A DNA stretch of 64,000 bases from JAABQT01 sp035459025 (GTDB lineage Bacteria; Pseudomonadota; Gammaproteobacteria; Burkholderiales; SG8-39): assembly GCA_035459025.1 (NCBI GenBank), contig DATHYT010000085.1, forward strand, positions 67,355 to 131,354. The letters run 5' to 3'. Each line of letters opens with the position of its first letter. Position 1 is the stretch's first letter. This document shows positions 7,951-16,956 of the stretch, one piece after another. The notes under the pieces are model-generated. The model had not been told where the DNA came from. It did no database searches and saw only the letters and a program-made list of their open reading frames with translations. The position numbers and the translations under genes were made by a program.

Positions 7951-9753
7951 TCAGCTGTCTTCGCGCAGCGGCCGCGTCGGGCATTCCTCGAAGATGCGCG
8001 CCCGGCAGCGCGCGCAGATGCCGGGGTCGAGCCTGTCGAAGATGCGCGCGATGGCCTCGCGCTTGTCGCGGAACACCGCGTCGGTGCCGATCTCGGCAAG
8101 GTAGCCGCCGTTGCGCAGCACGTCCTCGGCCGGCAGGCGCAGGCCCTGCAGCCACAGCCGCCCGCCGCGCCAGCGCCGCGCGCGCGCCTCGCGCACCAGC
8201 GCCTCGGCGCCGGCGATGTCGAGGAAGTTGATGTTGCGCGCCACCACCAGCAGGTGCTTCTGCTCGCGCGCCACCGCGCGCAGGGTGTCGAAATGCGACT
8301 CGACGTGGTCCACGGCGCCGAAGTAGATCGAGCCCTCGACTGCCATGATCTTCAGCTGGGGGCACTCGGTGATGCCCTGCGCCACCGGACCGAAGCGGCG
8401 CACGCTGTGGCGCGGGTCGGGCGCCACGGCGCGCATCTGCGGCCGCGAGGTGCGGTTGAGGTAGACGATCAGCGACAGGGTCACGCCGACCAGGATCGCC
8501 GCCTCCAGGTTCATCAGCAGCGTCGCGGCGAAGGTGAGGCCGAGCACGGCCGACTCGCTGCGGCTGGTGCGCACGATGGCGCGCATGGCGCCGAAGTCGA
8601 GCAGGCCCCAGGCCACCATGAACAACAGCGCCGCCATCGAGGCGAGCGGCAGGTAGGCAAGCAGCGGCGCCACCGCGAATACGACCACCGCGAGCAGCGG
8701 CGCCGACAGCGCGGCGGCGAGCGGCGTCTGCGCTCCGGCCTCGTAATTCAGTCCGCTGCGATTGAAGGACGCCGATACGGGGTAGCCGGAGAACACGCTG
8801 GCCGACATGTTGGCCAGGCCCTGGCCCATGAACTCCTGGTCGGCGTCGATGCGCTGGCCCGACTTCAGCGCCACGGCGCGCGAGATCGACATCGCCTCGG
8901 TGAGCGACAGCACGGTGATGCCGACGGCGATGCCCATCAGCGACTTCAGGGTGTCGGCCGACAGATCGGGCAGCGTCAGGCCGGGCAGCGCGCCGGGCAG
9001 CAGCCCGATGGTGCGGATGCCGCTCACCTCGGGCGTCAGCCAAAGGTTGATGACGAGGCCGGCGAGCCCGCCCGCGACCAGCGCGACGATCATGTACGGG
9101 GCCTTCGGCACGTAGCGGCGCGCCGCGGCGCCGGCGACGAGCGTCAGCGCGCCCACCAGCATCACCCAGGGCTGCACCGCGCCGGCCTGCGCTGCGAACG
9201 CGCGCAGGGTCGACAGGAACGAGCTCCCCGCCGGCACGTCGATGCCAAAGAAGTTTCGCAGCTGGCTCGCGACGATCAGCACCGCCGCGCCGGCGGTGAA
9301 GCCGACCACCACCGTGTGCGAGACGAAGTTGACCAGGCGGCCGAGGCCAAACGCACCCATCACCAGCATCAGCGCGCCCGACATGAAGGCGAGCGTCAGC
9401 ACCAGGCTGATGTACTCGGGCGATCCGGGCACGGCGAGCGGCGCCACCGTGGCGAACACGTACAGCGAGATCGCGTTGGTGGGGCCGGACACGGCGTGCC
9501 ACGACGAGCCGAAGAACGCCGCCACCATCGCGGGCACCATCGCGCAGTACAGGCCGAACTCCGGCGGCAGCCCGGCGAGCGTGGCGAACGCGACGCCCTG
9601 CGGCAGCACGATAATGGCGCTGGTCAGCGCGGCGCTGGCGTCGGCGCGCAGGGTGGCGCGGGTGACGCGCGGCCACCAGGCGAGAAACGGCAGAAAGCGC
9701 GCGACGGCGGGCGGAAGCGGCAAGGTGGGAGGAATCTTCTCGTATTCGCGCAA
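7951..9753 (-). CDS. SulP family inorganic anion transporter with STAS domain and Cys-rich tail
   Basis: 600 residues. Residues about 25-440 hold the SulP membrane domain (LPQGVAFATLAGLPPEFGLY near the start, then a SGPTNAIS motif), followed by a STAS domain (about 460-560, with NINFLDIAGAEAL). The position used for phosphorylation in anti-sigma antagonists is not Ser but sits in DIAGAE. The tail contains ICARCRARIFEEC, a small Cys cluster seen in related bacterial SulP proteins that could bind metal. Substrate could be sulfate, bicarbonate or a dicarboxylate and cannot be decided here. The start used is TTG at 9753, 21 bases from the divergent hyi start, so the two share a very short promoter region. 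Confidence 0.85.
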   Translation of the reverse strand: MREYEKIPPTLPLPPAVARFLPFLAWWPRVTRATLRADASAALTSAIIVLPQGVAFATLAGLPPEFGLYCAMVPAMVAAFFGSSWHAVSGPTNAISLYVFATVAPLAVPGSPEYISLVLTLAFMSGALMLVMGAFGLGRLVNFVSHTVVVGFTAGAAVLIVASQLRNFFGIDVPAGSSFLSTLRAFAAQAGAVQPWVMLVGALTLVAGAAARRYVPKAPYMIVALVAGGLAGLVINLWLTPEVSGIRTIGLLPGALPGLTLPDLSADTLKSLMGIAVGITVLSLTEAMSISRAVALKSGQRIDADQEFMGQGLANMSASVFSGYPVSASFNRSGLNYEAGAQTPLAAALSAPLLAVVVFAVAPLLAYLPLASMAALLFMVAWGLLDFGAMRAIVRTSRSESAVLGLTFAATLLMNLEAAILVGVTLSLIVYLNRTSRPQMRAVAPDPRHSVRRFGPVAQGITECPQLKIMAVEGSIYFGAVDHVESHFDTLRAVAREQKHLLVVARNINFLDIAGAEALVREARARRWRGGRLWLQGLRLPAEDVLRNGGYLAEIGTDAVFRDKREAIARIFDRLDPGICARCRARIFEECPTRPLREDS

Positions 9754-9774
9754 TCTTAGCTAACATAGTCGCGC

Positions 9775-10554
9775 ATGCCCCGCCTCGCCGCCAATGTTTC
9801 CCTGATGTTCCCGGAAGTTCCCTTTATGGAGCGCTTCGCTGCCGCGGCGCGCGCCGGCTTCCGCTACGTCGAGTATCAGTTTCCCTACGCCTTCGGCGGC
9901 GCGGCCGAGGTGGCGCAGCGCGCGCGCGACGCGGGCGTCGAAGTGGTGCTGCACAACCTGCCGGGCGGTGACGCCGCCAAGGGCGATCGCGGCATCGCCT
10001 GCCAGCCAGCGCGCGTCGCCGAGTTTCGCGAGGGCGTGGAGCGTGCCATCGAGTACGCGAAGGCCGCCGGCTGCCCGCGCCTGAACGCGCTTGCCGGCGT
10101 TGCGCCGGCGGACGCCGCGCCGGAGCTGCTGTTCGAGACGCTGGTGGAGAACCTGCGCTTCGCCGCCGGCAAGCTCGCGGCGGCTGGCCTGACGCTGCTC
10201 ACCGAGCCTGCGAACCGACGCACGATTCCGGATTTCTTCCTGTGCGGCTCGCGCCAGGGCATCGAGGTGATCGACGCCGCGGGCGCCCCGAACCTGAAGC
10301 TGCAGTACGACATCTTCCACATGCAGATCGTCGAAGGCGACCTCGCCAAGACCATCGAGCGCCTGCTGCCGCGGATCGGCCACATGCAGCTCGCCGACGT
10401 GCCCGATCGGCACGAGCCCGGCACCGGCGAGATCAACTTCGATTTCCTTCTTGCGCACATCGACCGCCTGGGCTATCAGGGCTGGATGGGCTGCGAGTAC
10501 ATCCCGAAGGGCGACACGGTCGAGGGGCTCGGGTGGGCGAAGCGCTACCTGTAG
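9775..10554 (+). CDS. hyi: hydroxypyruvate isomerase (Hyi family)
   Basis: 259 residues, the normal family length. It interconverts hydroxypyruvate and tartronate semialdehyde in glyoxylate metabolism. It is a TIM-barrel of the xylose isomerase-like superfamily. Likely metal ligands are E144 (LTEPANRR), D179 (YDIFHMQ), Q205 (GHMQLAD) and E241 (GCEYIP). The usual loop after the first Glu reads RRTIPDFFL here. glcD starts inside its last codons, so it is part of the glc operon, which fits the pathway. A TAACAT element ends 8 bases before ATG. The related OtnI (2-oxo-tetronate isomerase) is the main alternative. Confidence 0.88.
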   Translation: MPRLAANVSLMFPEVPFMERFAAAARAGFRYVEYQFPYAFGGAAEVAQRARDAGVEVVLHNLPGGDAAKGDRGIACQPARVAEFREGVERAIEYAKAAGCPRLNALAGVAPADAAPELLFETLVENLRFAAGKLAAAGLTLLTEPANRRTIPDFFLCGSRQGIEVIDAAGAPNLKLQYDIFHMQIVEGDLAKTIERLLPRIGHMQLADVPDRHEPGTGEINFDFLLAHIDRLGYQGWMGCEYIPKGDTVEGLGWAKRYL

Positions 10555-12020
10555 CGGGCCGCGAGCGCCAGCGCGCCGTGGCGCGGGCGCTCGGCGCCTT
10601 CCTGCCGGAGCGCGCGGTGCTGTGGCAGGAAGAGGACACGCGCCCCTACGAATGCGACGGGCTCACCGCGTACCGGCGCGTGCCGATGGTGGTGGCGCTG
10701 CCGGAGACCGAGGCGCAGGTGCAGGAAGTGCTGCGCACCTGCCACGCGCTCAAGGTGCCGGTGGTGCCGCGCGGCGCGGGCACCGGCCTTTCGGGCGGCG
10801 CGCTGCCGCCGGGCGACGGCGTGCTGCTCTCGCTCGCCAAGTTCATGCGCATCGTGCGCGTCGATCCCGTGGCGCGCGTCGCGGTGGTGCAGCCGGGGGT
10901 GAGGAACCTCGCCATCTCGGACGCAGCCGCGTCCTACGGCCTGTACTACGCGCCCGATCCGTCGAGCCAGATCGCCTGCACCATCGGCGGCAACGTCGCG
11001 GAGAATTCGGGCGGCGTGCACTGCCTGAAGTACGGGCTCACGGTGCACAACGTGCTCCGGGTGCGCGGCTTCGCCGCCGACGGCGAGCCGCTCGATTTCG
11101 GCTCGGAAGCGCTCGATGCGCCGGGCCTCGACCTGCTGGCGCTGATCGTGGGCTCGGAGGGCATGCTGGCGGTGGCCACCGAGATCACGGTGAAGCTGCT
11201 GCCTAAGCCGCCTGCGGCGCGCGTGGTGATGGCCTCGTTCGACGACCTGCAGAAGGCGGGCGACGCGGTCGCCGCGGTGATCGCCGCGGGCATCATCCCC
11301 GCGGGCCTGGAGATGATGGACCGGCCGGCGACGCGGGCGGTCGAGGAGTTCGTCGGCGCCGGCTACGACCTGCAGGCGGCGGCGATCCTGCTCGCCGAGG
11401 CCGACGGCCTGCCGGAGGAAGTGGACGAGGACATCGCGAAGCTGAGCGAGGTGCTGACGCGCGCCGGCGCCACGCGCCTGACCGTGTCGCGCGACGAGGC
11501 CGAGCGGCTGCGCTTCTGGTCCGGGCGCAAGGCGGCGTTCCCGGCGATGGGCCGCATCTCGCCCGACTACTACTGCATGGACGGCACCATCCCGAGAAAG
11601 CGCCTGGGCGAGGTGCTCGGCTTCATCGGCGAGATGGAGAAGAAGTACGGGCTGCGCTGCCCGAACGTGTTCCACGCCGGCGACGGCAACCTGCACCCGC
11701 TGATCCTGTTCGACGCCAACGACCCCGGCCAGCTCAAGCGCACCGAGGAATTCGCGGCCGAGGTGCTCGAGAAATGCGTCGCGGTCGGCGGCACCATCAC
11801 CGGCGAGCACGGCGTGGGCGTGGAGAAGATCAACGAAATGTGCGCGCAGTTCCGCGACGAGGAGCTCGAGCTGTTCCACGCCGTGAAGCGCGCCTACGAT
11901 CCCGCGGGCCTGCTCAACCCCGGCAAGGCGGTGCCCACGCTCGCGCGCTGCGCCGAGTTCGGCCACCGGCACGTGCACGCGGCCACCGCCGCGGCGCACC
12001 CGGGCCTGCCGCGCTTCTGA
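10533..12020 (+). CDS. glcD: glycolate oxidase subunit GlcD (FAD-binding)
   Basis: 495 residues from GTG 10533, overlapping hyi by 22 bases; a second GTG at 10578 would give 480. It is the FAD-bearing catalytic subunit that oxidises glycolate to glyoxylate. PCMH-type FAD domain: VPRGAGTGLSGGALP, then YYAPDPSSQIACTIGGN and NVAENSGGVHCLKYG, close to the E. coli GlcD sequence as I recall it. C-terminal catalytic half: GRISPDYYCMDGTIPR, NVFHAGDGNLHPLILFD, GEHGVGVEKI. It is followed by glcE with an ATG/TGA overlap. Strong call. Confidence 0.95.
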   Translation: MGEALPVAGRERQRAVARALGAFLPERAVLWQEEDTRPYECDGLTAYRRVPMVVALPETEAQVQEVLRTCHALKVPVVPRGAGTGLSGGALPPGDGVLLSLAKFMRIVRVDPVARVAVVQPGVRNLAISDAAASYGLYYAPDPSSQIACTIGGNVAENSGGVHCLKYGLTVHNVLRVRGFAADGEPLDFGSEALDAPGLDLLALIVGSEGMLAVATEITVKLLPKPPAARVVMASFDDLQKAGDAVAAVIAAGIIPAGLEMMDRPATRAVEEFVGAGYDLQAAAILLAEADGLPEEVDEDIAKLSEVLTRAGATRLTVSRDEAERLRFWSGRKAAFPAMGRISPDYYCMDGTIPRKRLGEVLGFIGEMEKKYGLRCPNVFHAGDGNLHPLILFDANDPGQLKRTEEFAAEVLEKCVAVGGTITGEHGVGVEKINEMCAQFRDEELELFHAVKRAYDPAGLLNPGKAVPTLARCAEFGHRHVHAATAAAHPGLPRF

Positions 12021-13075
12021 TGGCCGCGCACCTGCGCGAGCGCATCCGCGAAGCGGCGGCGCGCGGCACGCCGCTGTGCCTGCGCGGCGCGGGCAGCAAG
12101 GACTTCTATGGCGGCGCGCCGCGCGGCGAAGTGCTCGATACGCGCGCGCATGCCGGCATCGTCGACTACGAGCCGACCGAGCTGGTGGTGACGGCGCGCT
12201 GCGGCACGCCGCTCGCCGAGCTCGAGCGCGCGCTCGCCGCCCAGGGCCAGATGCTCGCCTTCGAGCCGCCGCACTTCGGCCCCGGCGCGACCCTTGGCGG
12301 CTGCGTCGCCGCGGGCCTCTCGGGCCCGCGCCGCGCGGCCGCCGGGGCGCTGCGCGACTATGTGCTCGGCGTGCGCCTTGTCGACGGGCGCGCGCGCGAG
12401 CTCTCGTTCGGCGGGCGCGTGATGAAGAACGTGGCGGGCTACGACGTGTCGCGCCTGCTCGCGGGCTCGCTCGGCACGCTCGGCCTGATCCTCGAGGTCT
12501 CGCTCAAGGTGCTGCCGCGGCCGGCGGCCGAGCACACGCTGTGCCTCGAGCTGCCGCTGGAAAAGGCGCTCGAGTCGCTCAACCGGTGGGCCGGCACGCC
12601 GCTGCCGGTGTCGGCGAGCGCCTGGCGCGACGGCGAGCTCTGGGTGCGCCTCTCGGGCGCCGAGACCGCGGTTCGGGCAGCGGTTGTAAAGGTCGGCGGC
12701 GAGACGCTCGCGGCGGCGGATGCCGGGCGCTTCTGGGCGGGGATCCGCGAGCAGACCGATCCCTGGTTTGGGGGCGACGCGCCGCTATGGCGCCTGTCGC
12801 TACCTTCGGCCGCGCCGCCGCTCGGGCTCGCCGGCGAGGGGCTGATCGAGTGGGGCGGCGCGCTGCGCTGGCTGCGCTCGCGCGCCGACGCCGCCAGCGT
12901 GCGCGAAGCCACGGTGCGCGCCGGCGGCCACGCCACGCTGTTTCGCGGTGGCGACAAGGCGGCGGGGGTGTTCGCGCCGCTCGCGCCGGCGCTGGCGCGC
13001 CTGCACCGCGAGCTGAAAGCGGCGTTCGACCCGGCAGGCGTGTTCAACCCTGGACGGCTCTACCCGGAGCTCTAG
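12020..13075 (+). CDS. glcE: glycolate oxidase subunit GlcE
   Basis: 351 residues. The ATG shares its A with the TGA stop of glcD (TGATG). A second, smaller FAD-binding subunit: RGAGSKDFYGG, GPGATLGGCVAAGLSGPRR and VMKNVAGYDVSRLLAGS are the GlcE signatures. The C terminus ends FDPAGVFNPGRLYPEL as usual in the family. It works with GlcD and GlcF at the inner membrane. The last 4 bases overlap the stop of an antisense gene that separates it from glcF, which is unusual. Confidence 0.94.
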   Translation: MAAHLRERIREAAARGTPLCLRGAGSKDFYGGAPRGEVLDTRAHAGIVDYEPTELVVTARCGTPLAELERALAAQGQMLAFEPPHFGPGATLGGCVAAGLSGPRRAAAGALRDYVLGVRLVDGRARELSFGGRVMKNVAGYDVSRLLAGSLGTLGLILEVSLKVLPRPAAEHTLCLELPLEKALESLNRWAGTPLPVSASAWRDGELWVRLSGAETAVRAAVVKVGGETLAAADAGRFWAGIREQTDPWFGGDAPLWRLSLPSAAPPLGLAGEGLIEWGGALRWLRSRADAASVREATVRAGGHATLFRGGDKAAGVFAPLAPALARLHRELKAAFDPAGVFNPGRLYPEL

Positions 13076-13683
13076 GCCTTGGGCACCTTCTTTTCCTGTT
13101 CCTTCATGTTGGCGCGCACGAAATCGGCGTACTGCGACTGCGGGTACTTGGCGAGCAGCGTCGCGTACAGCTTGAGCGCGTGCTGCGCCTGGCCGGCGTC
13201 GCCGGCGCGCACCGCGACCTCGACCAGGCGCTTCTGCGCGAGCGCAGCGTCGCCGGCAATCGCGGCGCCGGCGTGCAGCGCCCAGGCGGCCTCCATATAC
13301 GTACCCTGCGCGAGCAGCGCGCGGCCGAGGCCCTCCCAGGCCGCCGGCTCGAGCGTGAGCTTGGTACGCTCGGCGACGACCGCGAGGAACGCTTTCGCCG
13401 CGTCTGTGCCACGGCCGGCGGCGAGCGCCGCGCGGATTGCTTCCGCCGCGGCGGCGATCGGATCGGCCGGTGCGGCGGGCGTGGCGGGTGCCGCAGGCGC
13501 GGCCGGCTTTGCCGCCGGCGGATTCGCGGCTTGCGGTTTTGCACGCAGCATCTCGGCGACGAACTGCGCCTCGCGCTCGCGCTCGAAAGCCTTGCGTGCC
13601 TCGAACTTGCGCATGACGATGACGACCCACACCACGACGCCGACGAGCACGGCGAGGGCGGCGAGGATGACGAACGTCTGCAT
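13072..13683 (-). CDS. membrane-anchored protein with Ala/Pro linker and TPR-like domain
   Basis: 203 residues. One N-terminal helix (about 4-24, LAALAVLVGVVVWVVIVM) is followed by a charged stretch (KFEARKAFERERE), an Ala/Pro-rich linker (about 50-75), and a helical C-terminal half with TPR-like periodicity (GLGRALLAQGTYMEAAWALH, HALKLYATLLAKYPQS). The KYPQSQYA motif resembles TPR proteins of the YfgM/BamD style. I do not recognise the exact family. It lies antisense between glcE and glcF, overlapping glcE by 4 bases and starting 23 bases from glcF. Coding is supported by normal length, signal-anchor and composition. Function unknown. Confidence 0.7.
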   Translation of the reverse strand: MQTFVILAALAVLVGVVVWVVIVMRKFEARKAFEREREAQFVAEMLRAKPQAANPPAAKPAAPAAPATPAAPADPIAAAAEAIRAALAAGRGTDAAKAFLAVVAERTKLTLEPAAWEGLGRALLAQGTYMEAAWALHAGAAIAGDAALAQKRLVEVAVRAGDAGQAQHALKLYATLLAKYPQSQYADFVRANMKEQEKKVPKA

Positions 13684-13706
13684 GCAACGAGTATAGCGGC
13701 CCGCCG

Positions 13707-14912
13707 ATGCAGACCGAACTCGCCGCCTTCATCCGCGACACGCCCGAGGGACAGGAGGCCGACGCCATCCTGCGCAAGTGCGTGCATTGCGGGTTCTGCA
13801 CGGCCACCTGCCCGACCTACCAGCTGCTCGGCGACGAGCTCGACGGGCCGCGCGGGCGCATCTACCTCGTCAAGCAGGTGCTGGAAGGCGCTACGCCGAC
13901 GGCGCGCACGCAGCTGCACCTGGACCGCTGCCTCACCTGCCGCTCGTGCGAGACCACCTGCCCGTCGGGCGTGAAGTACGGGCGGCTCGCCGACATCGGC
14001 CGCGGCATCGTCGAGGCCAGGGTGCCGCGCTCGCTCTGGCAGCGGGTACAGCGCGCCGCGCTCGCCTTCGCCCTGCCGCGGCGCGCGCTGTTCGCGCTGC
14101 TGCTGGGGCTGGGCCGCCCGTTCCGGTTCCTGTTGCCGCGCCTCGTGCCCGCGCCGGCGGCGCCCGCCGGCGCCTGGCCGGCGCCACGGCATGCGCGCCG
14201 GATGCTCACGCTCGCGGGCTGCGTGCAGCCGGCGCTCGCGCCACGCATCAACGCAGCCGCCGCGCGCGTGCTCGATCGCATCGGCGTGTCGCTCGTCGAG
14301 GTGCCGGGCGCGGGCTGCTGCGGCGCGCTGCGCTATCACCTCAACGACCAGGACGCGGGCTGCGGCGACATGCGCGCGCTGATCGACGCCTGGTGGCCGG
14401 TCGTCGAGCGCGGCGAAGTGGAGGCGATCGTGGTGACGGCGAGCGGCTGCGGCGTGACCGTGAAGGACTACGGCCATCTGCTCGCCCATGATCCCGCCTA
14501 CGCGGAAAAAGCGGCGCGCGTCGCGGCGCTGGCGCGCGACCTGAGCGAGGTGATCCCGCTCGAGGCGGTTCCCGAGCGCGCCGGCCTTGGGCGCATCGCG
14601 TTCCATTCCCCTTGCTCGTTGCAGCACGGCCAGCAGCTGCGCGGCGGCGCCGAGCGGCTGCTCACGCGCGCCGGCTTCGAGCTCACGCCGGTCCCCGAGG
14701 CGCACCTGTGCTGCGGCTCGGCGGGCACCTATTCGATCCTGCAATCCGAGCTCGCGGAGCAGCTGCGCGGCCGCAAGCTCGCGGCGCTGCAGAGCGGGCA
14801 GCCGGTCGGCATCGTCACCGCGAACATCGGTTGCCTGGTGCACCTGCAGGCGGGCGCGCAGGTGCCGGTCGCGCACTGGGTGGAACTGCTGGACGAAGCC
14901 CTGCAAGCGTAA
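13707..14912 (+). CDS. glcF: glycolate oxidase iron-sulfur subunit GlcF
   Basis: 401 residues. Two 4Fe-4S motifs lie near the N terminus, CVHCGFCTATCP and CLTCRSCETTCP. Two CCG domains follow (GCCGALRYH and CCGSAGTYS), which define the heterodisulfide reductase D/GlcF fold. It passes electrons from GlcDE to the quinone pool. A TATAGC element ends 9 bases before ATG. As an antisense gene cuts it off from glcE, it may need its own promoter there. It is followed after 10 bases by the molybdopterin oxidoreductase. Confidence 0.94.
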   Translation: MQTELAAFIRDTPEGQEADAILRKCVHCGFCTATCPTYQLLGDELDGPRGRIYLVKQVLEGATPTARTQLHLDRCLTCRSCETTCPSGVKYGRLADIGRGIVEARVPRSLWQRVQRAALAFALPRRALFALLLGLGRPFRFLLPRLVPAPAAPAGAWPAPRHARRMLTLAGCVQPALAPRINAAAARVLDRIGVSLVEVPGAGCCGALRYHLNDQDAGCGDMRALIDAWWPVVERGEVEAIVVTASGCGVTVKDYGHLLAHDPAYAEKAARVAALARDLSEVIPLEAVPERAGLGRIAFHSPCSLQHGQQLRGGAERLLTRAGFELTPVPEAHLCCGSAGTYSILQSELAEQLRGRKLAALQSGQPVGIVTANIGCLVHLQAGAQVPVAHWVELLDEALQA

Positions 14913-14922
14913 AATCCGGCGC

Positions 14923-16956
14923 ATGCTGGTCCGCGCCGCCTGCCCGCACGACTGCCCCGATACCTGCGGCATGCTGGTGACCGTGGAAGACGGCGTCGCC
15001 ACGAAGATCCAGGGCGATCCCGCGATGCCGTTCACGCAGGGCACGCTCTGCACCAAGGTCGCGCACTACCTCGAGCGCACCTACGCGCCCGAGCGGCTGC
15101 TGCACCCCTTGCGGCGCGTCGGCCCCAAGGGCAGCGGGCGCTTCGAGCGCATCTCCTGGGACGCGGCGCTCGACGAGATCGGCGCGCGCCTCAAGGCGCT
15201 CGCCGCAGAGGACCCGGAAACGATCCTGCCGCTCAGCTACGCCGGCACCATGGGCATGGTGCAGTACAGCTCGATGGACCGGCGCTTCTTTCATCGGCTC
15301 GGCGCCTCGATCCTCGACCGCACGCTGTGCTCTTCGGCCGGCAAGGCGGGCATCAAGGCCACGCTTGGCGGCTCGGTCGGCATGGACCCCGAGCGCTTCG
15401 ACGAGGCGCAGCTGATCCTGCTCTGGGGCGCAAATCCCGTGGTGTCCAACCTGCACCTGTGGTCGCGCGTGCAGGAGGCCAAGCGCCGCGGCGCCCGGGT
15501 GGTGGCGATCGATCCCTACAGGAGCCTGTCGGCCGAGAAATGCACGCAGCACGTGGCGCTGCTGCCCGGCACCGACGGCGCGCTCGCGCTCGCCATGATG
15601 CACGTGCTGATCGCCGAAGACCTGCTCGATCGCGACTACATCGCGCGCCACACGCTCGGATTCGACCAGTTGGCCGAGCGCGTCAGGCAGTACACGCCGC
15701 AGTGGGCCGCGGGCGTCTGTGGCCTCGCCGTCGAGGAGATCGTGCAGCTTGCGCGGGCGTACGGCACGACGCGGCCCGCCGCCATCCGGCTGAATTACGG
15801 CATGCAGCGCCACGCCGGCGGCGGCATCGCCGCGCGCACCATTGCCTGTCTGCCGGCGCTGACCGGCGCCTGGCGCGACGTCGCCGGCGGCATCGTGCTC
15901 ACGACGGCGGACTTCTACGGCTTCGACCACGCGGCGCTCGAGCGGCCCGATCTGCTCGGCGACAGGAAGCCCCGCGTCATCAACCACGCGGCGATCGGCG
16001 ACGCGCTCACCGCGGCCGAGCCGCCGGTGAAGGCGGTGGTCGTCTACAACAACAACCCGGTGGCCGTGTGCCCGGACTCGGAGAAGGTGCTGGCGGGCTT
16101 TCGCCGCGAGGACCTCTTCTGCGTGGTGATGGACTCGTTCATGACCGACACCGCGGACTACGCCGACCTGGTGCTGCCCGCGACCACGCAGCTCGAGCAC
16201 TACGACGTGCACAAGTCCTACGGGCACCTGTACGCGGTGGCCAACAACCCCGCGATCGCGCCGGTGGGCGAGTCATTGCCGAATTCCGAAGTGTTCCGGC
16301 GCCTTGCCGCGCGCCTGGGGTTCGCGGAGCCGTGCTTTCGCGACAGCGACGAGGACATCTGCCGCACGGCGCTCGCCAGTACGCAGCCGCGCATGCGCGG
16401 CATCGACTGGGAGCAGATGAAGCAGCGTGGCTGGCAGCGCCTCGACGTGCCGGCGCGCTTCGCGCCGTTCGCCGAAGGCGGCTTCCCAACGCCCTCGGGC
16501 AAGTGTGAGTTCTACAGCGCGGCGCTGCAAGGGCAGGGCATCGACCCGCTGCCGTTCTACAACCCGCCCGCCGAGCCGGCGGTGCCGGGCGAGCTGCAGT
16601 TCATCTCGCCGCCGGCGCGAAACTTTCTGAACTCGAGCTTCGCGCACCTGAAGCGCTTCCGCGAGCTTGAGGGTGAGCCGCGCCTAGAGATGCACACCAC
16701 GGACGCCGCGGCGCGCGGCATCCGCGACGGCGACACCGTGCGTGTGTTCAACGCGCGCGGCAGCCTGCGACTGCGCGCGCGCGTGAACGACCGGCCACGT
16801 CCCGGCGTGGTGGTCGCGCCCTCGGTGTGGTGGAAGAAGCACTCGCCCGACCGCGGTAATGCCAACAACCTGACCGGGCAGCGCGTCGCCGACCTGGGCG
16901 GCGGCGCCACGTTCTACGACTGCCGGGTGCAGGTTGAACGCGCCACGCACGCTTGA
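14923..16956 (+). CDS. molybdopterin oxidoreductase with N-terminal 4Fe-4S site
   Basis: 677 residues, complete. N-terminal cluster motif C7-x3-C11-x3-C15-x27-C43, as in the DMSO reductase superfamily. The body carries the family motifs: LLWGANPVVSN, VVAIDPYRS, AALLPGTDGALALAM-like, VVYNNNPVAVCPD, DYADLVLPATTQLE and the C-terminal molydopterin dinucleotide domain (ISPPARNFLNSSFA, GDTVRVFNARG). The segment LCSSAGKAG near residue 130 is where the metal ligand would be; I cannot tell which residue is used. There is no Tat signal, so it acts in the cytoplasm. Substrate unknown; its place after glcF suggests, but does not prove, a C1/C2-acid role. Confidence 0.88.
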   Translation: MLVRAACPHDCPDTCGMLVTVEDGVATKIQGDPAMPFTQGTLCTKVAHYLERTYAPERLLHPLRRVGPKGSGRFERISWDAALDEIGARLKALAAEDPETILPLSYAGTMGMVQYSSMDRRFFHRLGASILDRTLCSSAGKAGIKATLGGSVGMDPERFDEAQLILLWGANPVVSNLHLWSRVQEAKRRGARVVAIDPYRSLSAEKCTQHVALLPGTDGALALAMMHVLIAEDLLDRDYIARHTLGFDQLAERVRQYTPQWAAGVCGLAVEEIVQLARAYGTTRPAAIRLNYGMQRHAGGGIAARTIACLPALTGAWRDVAGGIVLTTADFYGFDHAALERPDLLGDRKPRVINHAAIGDALTAAEPPVKAVVVYNNNPVAVCPDSEKVLAGFRREDLFCVVMDSFMTDTADYADLVLPATTQLEHYDVHKSYGHLYAVANNPAIAPVGESLPNSEVFRRLAARLGFAEPCFRDSDEDICRTALASTQPRMRGIDWEQMKQRGWQRLDVPARFAPFAEGGFPTPSGKCEFYSAALQGQGIDPLPFYNPPAEPAVPGELQFISPPARNFLNSSFAHLKRFRELEGEPRLEMHTTDAAARGIRDGDTVRVFNARGSLRLRARVNDRPRPGVVVAPSVWWKKHSPDRGNANNLTGQRVADLGGGATFYDCRVQVERATHA

